The position numbers were made by a program, and so were the translations under genes. From contig NZ_NQMO01000007.1 of the NCBI RefSeq assembly GCF_002257645.1, forward strand, positions 389,651 through 453,650: DNA of 64,000 bases, given 5' to 3'. The notes below the pieces were generated by a model, which was not told the origin of the DNA, did not search any database, and saw only the letters and a list, made by a program, of their open reading frames with translations. Positions within the stretch are counted from its first letter, which is position 1, and each line of letters opens with the position of its first letter. Below, piece by piece: positions 58,949 to 64,000 of this stretch. The DNA comes from Paenibacillus sp. XY044. GTDB taxonomy: Bacteria; Bacillota; Bacilli; Paenibacillales; Paenibacillaceae.

Positions 58949-58997
58949 TGCAATTCTTGATCACAGGGGTGGAATGCAAGAATTGCAAGCGCTTCAA
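58949..58997. promoter_or_regulatory. Inverted repeat and cre-like site in the operon promoter region
   Basis: TGCAATTCTTG (58949-58959) and CAAGAATTGCA (58977-58987) form an 11-bp inverted repeat with a 17-base spacer. Overlapping it, TGCAAGCGCTTCAA (58984-58997) is close to a CcpA cre consensus or a LacI-type operator. It lies between the AraC gene stop and the permease operon start, so it is a good candidate for CcpA, LacI or AraC control. Not proven. Confidence 0.5.
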
Positions 58998-59005
58998 ATA
59001 TTGCA

Positions 59006-61297
59006 TCATCCCATGAATCGAGCGCCGTTTTGCTCGCGGTAGGCTTTGGGCGTAAGGCCGGTGACACGCTTGAAAGCCCTGCCGAACGTGTTGGCGGAAT
59101 GATAACCCACGGACACGGCGACCTCCCCGACCGCCAGCTTCTTCTCCGCCAGCAGGAGCTTGGAGCTCTCGATTCGTTTCCTCTCCAGGTACTCGAAGAA
59201 ATTGATTCCCGCGTATTCTTTGAACCTTCGTGACATATAGGTTTCCGTCACATTGAAGTATTCCGCCAAATACGTCAGGGACATTTGCGGATCGGTATAC
59301 TGCTCGTCGACAAAGTGCAGGTATTGTTCAAAATCCTGCTGCTGCCGTTGCTGCTTGCGCTCTCGGGTCAGGCGGCAGCTGCGAAGAAGCAGCCGGCGCA
59401 GCGCTCGGAATTGCTGTTTCGGGCTGCCGCTCCATTCCTCGCGGGCGAGGTTTGCGCTCAGCCCTTCCAGACCGATTACCTCGCCCGATTCCGTAAGCTT
59501 GATCAAGCTGCCCGCGAAATCCATTACAAACACTTGCAGCAAATACCTCGGCAATTCGCGGCTCTCAAAGTTTTCCCGATCGAGCTCGTCCAGCAGCAGC
59601 GCCAGCTCTTCCTCGTTGCTCGATTTGACCAAATGGAACAACCTTGCCTCGACATTATCGGGATAATAATACACATGGTTCTGAAGGGTTGTTTCCTGAT
59701 GCCACAGAACGCCGCTGTCCTTGCCGATGATTGCCGCCCGCTGCGCCTCCCGAAAGGACCGGGCAAGCTCCTTGCGCTGCCGGCAGAAGCTTCCGGCCGA
59801 AAGGAGCGTACGGATGCTGAATTTCTCCTTCAGCTCCTGTTGTACTTGGCGTAGAAGCCGATCCACTTGTTCGGCGAGCGTTCGCTCGTCCTCCTCGTCG
59901 AAATGGAACAGCAGCGCCAGCTGGGCGTCGTCCGTCTCATGCACGTAACAGAACGGCTGCGATTCGTGCTGCAGGTAATCGCGCACGATCGCTTTCTTTT
60001 CATTCAGCCTGCCGACATCCTCCCGGTCGCTCTCTTCGTATTCCGTAGACAGCATCAACAGCGCCGCCAGGCTGAAGCCCCCCTCTCCCCAGTCCAGCTT
60101 CAGTTCGCCTAGGAGCGCCTTGATCTCGGCTTCGGAGGCAAATTGCCCGCGCAGCAGCCGGTCAAAGAACGATGACCTCAGCAGCGGGAGCTGTTGTCTC
60201 ATCCGCACCTCCATCTCCAGATGAGTATCGACCAGGCTGGAGACAGCCCGCTGAATGGCTCCCAGCGCATTGCCTTTCATGCGAAGCGATTCCGGAGCAT
60301 GCTTGGCGACGGCATTCATCAGCCCCTGAACCGGCTTGCTGCTGCGGTAGGCAAACTGCAGCGCAATCAGCGCCGCAGCGATCATGAACAGAACCAGAAT
60401 CGTGATGCTGACTTCTTTGATGTAGACAATTTTATTCAGCACGATCGCCTTCGGCTGGGCCGCGACATACACCCAGCCGTTATAGGAAGAAGTCACGTAA
60501 GTGACCATCATCTCCTCTCCGCCGATTTTCTCTTTCCGTACCCCATCGGAAGAAGGCAGGGACAGGGGATGGACGGCAGACTTCGCCCCGTCTCCCTGCA
60601 TGTTCATCAGCAGCCGTCCTTCGGAATCGGCAATATACGCCCAGCCGTTCCCGATATTGAGCCCGCGCAGGAGCTGCTGGATCTTGTCCTCCCTCAGCAG
60701 GATAAGAGCCGTTCCGCTGGAGTAATCCTTATACCCGAACGATTGCAGGTAGGTCAACGCCAAGTAGTCTCTATATTCCAGAACAACCTTCGAGACAGGA
60801 AGCGTTTGACGGAAATAGTAGTTCTCCAAAAGCTTGTCGAAGAAATCCTTGTCCTCGGGATAAGAGAAGATCTGCGGAAACCTGGACATGCTGCCGACGA
60901 AATTGTTGTTCAGAACCAGCCCGTTGTCGGGAAAAAAGAGAAAAAAATCGAGTACGTAGTCACTTGTCGTCCAATAATCCTGCAGCTGTTTCTTCGCTCG
61001 GAGCACCTTGATCAGATGCTCGCCTTGCAACGGATTGTTCAGACGATTCAAATTTTGAATCCCGGGCTCATCGGCGATTTTTTGCAAGACGCCGTCCAGC
61101 GAACGGAGCTGGCTGTCAACCGCTTGCATGCTTTGGCGTAGCAACACTTGATTCGATTGCTTGGTTTCGTTCTCCAAAACGATGGAAGTTTTCTGATAGA
61201 TGAGATAGCCGACCCCGGACGACAACACCATAATGATCAGAAATGGCATCAGGTTATCGAGCAGAATCCTTGTATGGGGCTTCAACAACGCGCGCAC
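59006..61297 (-). CDS. Membrane-anchored AraC-family regulator (YesN-like)
   Basis: A 763-residue regulator. A transmembrane helix (about 14-32) is followed by an extracytoplasmic sensor region to a second helix (about 295-315), then a cytosolic linker of about 340 residues. A C-terminal AraC HTH_18 domain (SLTYLAEYFNVTETYMSRRF, then VAVSVGYHSANTFGRAFKRV) ends at 763. This layout is common for regulators of LplABC-type transporters in Paenibacillus. It probably senses the transported sugar outside and activates the operon at 58845. Two bases separate it from the lacI gene, so both are transcribed together. Confidence 0.9.
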   Translation of the reverse strand: MRALLKPHTRILLDNLMPFLIIMVLSSGVGYLIYQKTSIVLENETKQSNQVLLRQSMQAVDSQLRSLDGVLQKIADEPGIQNLNRLNNPLQGEHLIKVLRAKKQLQDYWTTSDYVLDFFLFFPDNGLVLNNNFVGSMSRFPQIFSYPEDKDFFDKLLENYYFRQTLPVSKVVLEYRDYLALTYLQSFGYKDYSSGTALILLREDKIQQLLRGLNIGNGWAYIADSEGRLLMNMQGDGAKSAVHPLSLPSSDGVRKEKIGGEEMMVTYVTSSYNGWVYVAAQPKAIVLNKIVYIKEVSITILVLFMIAAALIALQFAYRSSKPVQGLMNAVAKHAPESLRMKGNALGAIQRAVSSLVDTHLEMEVRMRQQLPLLRSSFFDRLLRGQFASEAEIKALLGELKLDWGEGGFSLAALLMLSTEYEESDREDVGRLNEKKAIVRDYLQHESQPFCYVHETDDAQLALLFHFDEEDERTLAEQVDRLLRQVQQELKEKFSIRTLLSAGSFCRQRKELARSFREAQRAAIIGKDSGVLWHQETTLQNHVYYYPDNVEARLFHLVKSSNEEELALLLDELDRENFESRELPRYLLQVFVMDFAGSLIKLTESGEVIGLEGLSANLAREEWSGSPKQQFRALRRLLLRSCRLTRERKQQRQQQDFEQYLHFVDEQYTDPQMSLTYLAEYFNVTETYMSRRFKEYAGINFFEYLERKRIESSKLLLAEKKLAVGEVAVSVGYHSANTFGRAFKRVTGLTPKAYREQNGARFMG

Positions 61298-61299
61298 CT

Positions 61300-62328
61300 T
61301 TACCGCTCCTCCTTGTCCGCTTGCAGCTCCTGGCTCGGAAAGCGGCAGGATTGGCGAACCGTCAATTGCGCCGGCACGACGATGGTTTCGAATGTGGATG
61401 GGATGCCTTCGCGAATGCGCTTCAGCAGGAGCTCTACGGCGAGCGAGCCCATTCCCGCCGAATCCTGGGACATCACCGTCAGCAGCGGCTGAATCCGGGC
61501 AAGCAGCGGAAAGTCGTCAAAGCAGGCGAGCGCCAAGTGGTCTGGAACCTGCATCCCGCGGCGATAGAGCTCTTCGATGGCTTCGATCGCAGCGAATGGT
61601 TGCGTCAACAGCATCGCCGTTGGATAGGGCTTTCCTCGCTTCAAAATCTCCTCTACCAGCTTTTGTCCGTGCTTCTCCCGGATTCGAAGGGTTTCATCAA
61701 AGCAGCCGACGCGGCGCAGTTCCTCCACAAAGCCGTCCGACCGCTGTGAGGTGACGGAATTGTCCCGGTTATCGGCAACAACGATGCGCCGATGGCCTTG
61801 CCGAAACAGATGGGCTGCAAGCTCGGCCGCCTTTTGCCGATTGTCCGTAGCGACATGATCTCCCGGGAAGTTGTCCGGATCGGGACGATGGCCGATGGTC
61901 ACATAGGGAATGCCCAGTTTGCGCAGCAAATGAAGATGCCGATGGTCCGCCTCCTGTACCGGCGTCATCACAATTCCGTCGACCTTGGATGATATGGCCG
62001 TGCGGACATATTCCTCCTCCCGTTCCAGCCGGTCGCTCGACTGACACAGGTAGACACGGTAGCCAGCCTTCCAGGCAGCCTCCTCAACCGCTTCCGCCAT
62101 CAAGGCAAAATGGGGGTTGCTCAGATGGCGCACGATAAAGGCGATGGTCTTCGTCTCTCTCCTGCGCAGGCCGCGCGCCACTTCGTTCGGCAAGTAATGA
62201 AGCTCGTCGGCGATTTCGCGGATTAAACGGCGCGTATCTTCCGACATGCGGCCCGTTCCGCGCAAGGCATGCGTCACCGTCATCATGGAAACGCCCGCCC
62301 GTTCGGCAATATCCTTAAGTTTTACCAT
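61300..62328 (-). CDS. LacI family transcriptional regulator
   Basis: A LacI-type repressor of about 342 residues. The DNA-binding headpiece (KLKDIAERAGVSMMTVTHAL) lies at the N-terminus, followed by a PBP1-fold sugar-binding domain. The start at 62328 follows TGGAGGG; the frame runs to 62352. It is first in a two-gene transcript with the AraC regulator and probably controls the sulfatase locus with it. A TTTAACGTTAAA palindrome 185 bp upstream (62513-62524) is a possible self-operator. Confidence 0.92.
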   Translation of the reverse strand: MVKLKDIAERAGVSMMTVTHALRGTGRMSEDTRRLIREIADELHYLPNEVARGLRRRETKTIAFIVRHLSNPHFALMAEAVEEAAWKAGYRVYLCQSSDRLEREEEYVRTAISSKVDGIVMTPVQEADHRHLHLLRKLGIPYVTIGHRPDPDNFPGDHVATDNRQKAAELAAHLFRQGHRRIVVADNRDNSVTSQRSDGFVEELRRVGCFDETLRIREKHGQKLVEEILKRGKPYPTAMLLTQPFAAIEAIEELYRRGMQVPDHLALACFDDFPLLARIQPLLTVMSQDSAGMGSLAVELLLKRIREGIPSTFETIVVPAQLTVRQSCRFPSQELQADKEER

Positions 62329-62730
62329 AGACCCTCCAGTACAGTAAGACATGACCGGCTGCTAACCGGCTTTCGGAATTGACAATGCCCAATCCACCAC
62401 GTATTGAACGACGATTGACAATGAATAAACATTCATCAGGAAAATTCGAAAAAGGAATGTAGATGAATTGGCTTGCTGAGGGTTGTTCTTCTTTTGTTGT
62501 CAGTTTGATTAGTTTAACGTTAAATCAAATTAGAATTTTGGATTCCTTAGATACCTGAGGCACTGAAGTCCCATAGAATTCTACCATATAAACCCACTAG
62601 AGAGTATGGATTATTTGCTAGAAGAGTGATACAGAACTTCAGACTAAAACACCAAAACAAAAAATCCCCAAAAATTTATTCGGGGATATTCTGTATACCG
62701 ATGCTTTTGGTTCTGAGCATTTTTCCTTGA
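62329..62730. other. Intergenic region upstream of lacI
   Basis: No gene in 400 bp. It holds the lacI promoter with the perfect TTTAACGTTAAA palindrome (62513-62524, flanked by TTTGAT on the left and TCAAA on the right) and the terminator of the next gene. Confidence 0.6.
62655..62687 (-). terminator. Terminator of the SDR gene
   Basis: A stem ATCCCC/GGGGAT (62664-62669 with 62682-62687) with an AT-rich loop is followed by TTTTTTGTTTTG on the minus strand, about 44 bp after the SDR stop. Confidence 0.82.
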
Positions 62731-63543
62731 TTAGTCCGCTTCAGCAGAACGCTCAATCCATGTGTTGATCTCTTCAAGCCGTTTAGTATATGCATCGCGA
62801 ATCGTGTATGCAGCCTGAGAGCCAACTGGCAAACGAAGCGGCGGGTTGCCACTATTGACAGCTGAAATGATAAATTGCACCGCTTTGGCCGGGTCGCCGA
62901 TCTTCATGTTCGAAAAACCATTCTCGTAAGCTTCATACAAAGGTGCGTACTCTTGCTTCTTTTCGGTTTGATCCAACGAATCTGCAAAAAACGCGGTAGC
63001 GTACACGGATGGCTCCACGATCGTCGTCTTGATCCCGAAGCTGGCGAACTCCGTCTCAAAAGCTTCGGAGAAGCCTTCCACGGCAAACTTGGATGCAGCG
63101 TAAATGCTGTATGGCGGCATGGACCAAGCTCCAAAGAAGGACGAAAAATTAACGTAATGTCCCGATCCCTGGCTCTTGAAAACGGGGAGTGTCGCACGAA
63201 TGACATTCAATACGCCAAGCACATTGACGTCGAACTGCTTCCGAATTTGCTCATCCGTGTACTCCTCCAACATGCCAAACAATCCGTAACCGGCATTATT
63301 CACGACAATATCGATTTTTCCAAATACATCAACGGCTTCTTGAACAGCGGATTGTATTTGTTCCTTGTTAGTGACGTCCAAAGCAGCAAGGTGAGCACGT
63401 TCTGGCGCTAGCGCTTTAAAATCCTGGATCGCGTCGAGTTTCCGTGCCGTTGCAACCACTTTATCTCCCGCTTGGAGCAGCTGCTCCACAAATTGCCGCC
63501 CAAACCCTGTCGAGGTTCCTGTAATAAACCATACTTTACTCAT
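62731..63543 (-). CDS. Short-chain dehydrogenase/reductase
   Basis: A protein of about 270 residues with TGTSTGFG (8-15), NNAGYG and the catalytic YSIYAASK. It is of the classical SDR branch, common in Bacillota for ketone reduction. The start at 63543 follows GGGAGAG; two earlier in-frame ATGs exist. Monocistronic with its own terminator. The substrate is unknown. Confidence 0.9.
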   Translation of the reverse strand: MSKVWFITGTSTGFGRQFVEQLLQAGDKVVATARKLDAIQDFKALAPERAHLAALDVTNKEQIQSAVQEAVDVFGKIDIVVNNAGYGLFGMLEEYTDEQIRKQFDVNVLGVLNVIRATLPVFKSQGSGHYVNFSSFFGAWSMPPYSIYAASKFAVEGFSEAFETEFASFGIKTTIVEPSVYATAFFADSLDQTEKKQEYAPLYEAYENGFSNMKIGDPAKAVQFIISAVNSGNPPLRLPVGSQAAYTIRDAYTKRLEEINTWIERSAEAD

Positions 63544-63881
63544 CGTTGTCATCTCTCCCATTAGATAATTTGTTGAAGTTCCTTCGATACTGGTTTCCTA
63601 CATTCGAGAATGTTCATTCTAATATTTACAAAAAACGGCCGCTCCAATTAGGCATTAAGCATCACCTTCAGCAATAACTCGTCCTTATCATATTCCATGT
63701 TTCTGGGCACTTCCCTCAGTCCCTCCTTCGATAATTATTTATAACATATTGAGAACGGATGGTAAAGAATAATTTTTACTGATCGTTCTCATATATGTCG
63801 ACTCACTAATCATTCGCATCCGCCTTATACGTGCTTAGCCGAGAAATTCTTCACGAATAAAAATAAAAGCCACCCCAGAAT
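63544..63881. other. Intergenic region between SDR and the insertion sequence
   Basis: No gene is supported. It contains the SDR promoter. A regulator for the SDR gene is not present on this side. Confidence 0.55.
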
Positions 63882-64000
63882 TGATATTATCCCCTTCGAG
63901 TAGACAAGTGCTAAGAAAGCGCACTAAAGTTTACTTGGAGGGGATTTTTCATGGGCGAAATTCGGAAGACATATTCCGTTGAGTTTAAGCAAAAGGCAGT
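63882..64000 (+). mobile_element. Left end of an IS3-family insertion sequence (partial)
   Basis: The edge of the window has a transposase orfA start (63951) preceded by a 70-bp leader with TGATATTATCCCCTTCGAG at its left end, which is a plausible terminal repeat beginning with TG, as in IS3 elements. The other end is outside the window, so the repeat boundary is inferred. Confidence 0.55.
63951..64000 (+). CDS. IS3-family transposase OrfA, N-terminal part
   Basis: Seventeen codons are visible: MGEIRKTYSVEFKQKAV. The YS-EFK-KAV pattern is the start of the helix-turn-helix protein OrfA of IS3/IS150-type elements. TTGGAGGGG lies upstream as RBS. The rest is beyond the window. Confidence 0.75.
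   Translation, partial: MGEIRKTYSVEFKQKA

Noticed and set aside
1..64000. tRNA, rRNA, prophage or known defence system
   Set aside because: Read for these, but no cloverleaf, rRNA block, phage structural gene or defence gene set was seen.

Overview
The window looks like chromosome from a Paenibacillus-type bacterium (Bacillota, Paenibacillaceae). The grounds are LplA/LplB/LplC-type oligosaccharide ABC transporters paired with membrane-anchored AraC regulators, a copper-amine-oxidase stalk-domain secreted protein, strong AGGAGG ribosome binding sites with frequent TTG/GTG starts, a c-di-AMP riboswitch on an NlpC/P60 gene, and moderate GC. The genus is inferred from gene style only; there is no rRNA or tRNA in the window.

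Layout. 1-3847: end of a sugar-uptake operon (lipoprotein, two permeases, start of a membrane-anchored regulator). 4227-20345: accessory single genes, mostly on the minus strand (alpha/beta hydrolase, DinB, stalk-domain protein, aldo/keto reductase, NUDIX, nucleotidyltransferase, a very GC-rich serine hydrolase, PadR + HAAS/pentapeptide pair, HxlR + monooxygenase + NADP-reductase-like operon, DapA-like lyase, MEKHLA, GNAT, MFS, glutaredoxin). Several gene remnants and dispersed palindromic terminator-like elements lie among them. 20252-30720: copper island with copA, csoR, a DHA2-type MFS pump, a two-component system, copZ, a methionine-rich multicopper oxidase, and YdhK after an embedded NlpC/P60 gene. 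Four of its promoters have the same G-tract operator in the -35/-10 spacer, so CsoR probably controls copA, itself, the MFS pump and copZ.

30910-49443: more accessory genes. These include an orphan phnM, two LysR regulators, a seven-repeat RCC1 protein, a type I phosphodiesterase, two aminoglycoside-phosphotransferase-fold proteins, a VWA lipoprotein, a MetX-like hydrolase, a three-gene membrane-protein cluster, a MerR-SDR divergon with a textbook 19-bp-spacer promoter, a frameshifted CPBP protease and a VOC protein. 49552-62328: a polysaccharide-utilisation locus on the minus strand with LacI and AraC regulators, two permeases, a binding lipoprotein, three sulfatases and a GH43 enzyme. The enzymes lack signal peptides, so sulfated oligosaccharides are probably imported first and desulfated inside the cell. 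A 22-codon permease remnant shows that a second transporter was once present there. 62731-64000: an SDR gene and, at the right edge, the left end of an IS3-family insertion sequence.

Beyond ordinary annotation, the main points are: (1) two families of dispersed palindromic terminator-like repeats, (2) the four-promoter CsoR regulon that includes an MFS pump, (3) the intracellular sulfatase locus with an 18-bp palindrome between sulfatase genes, and (4) a 34-codon gene with a strong RBS and its own terminator element at 46203-46307.
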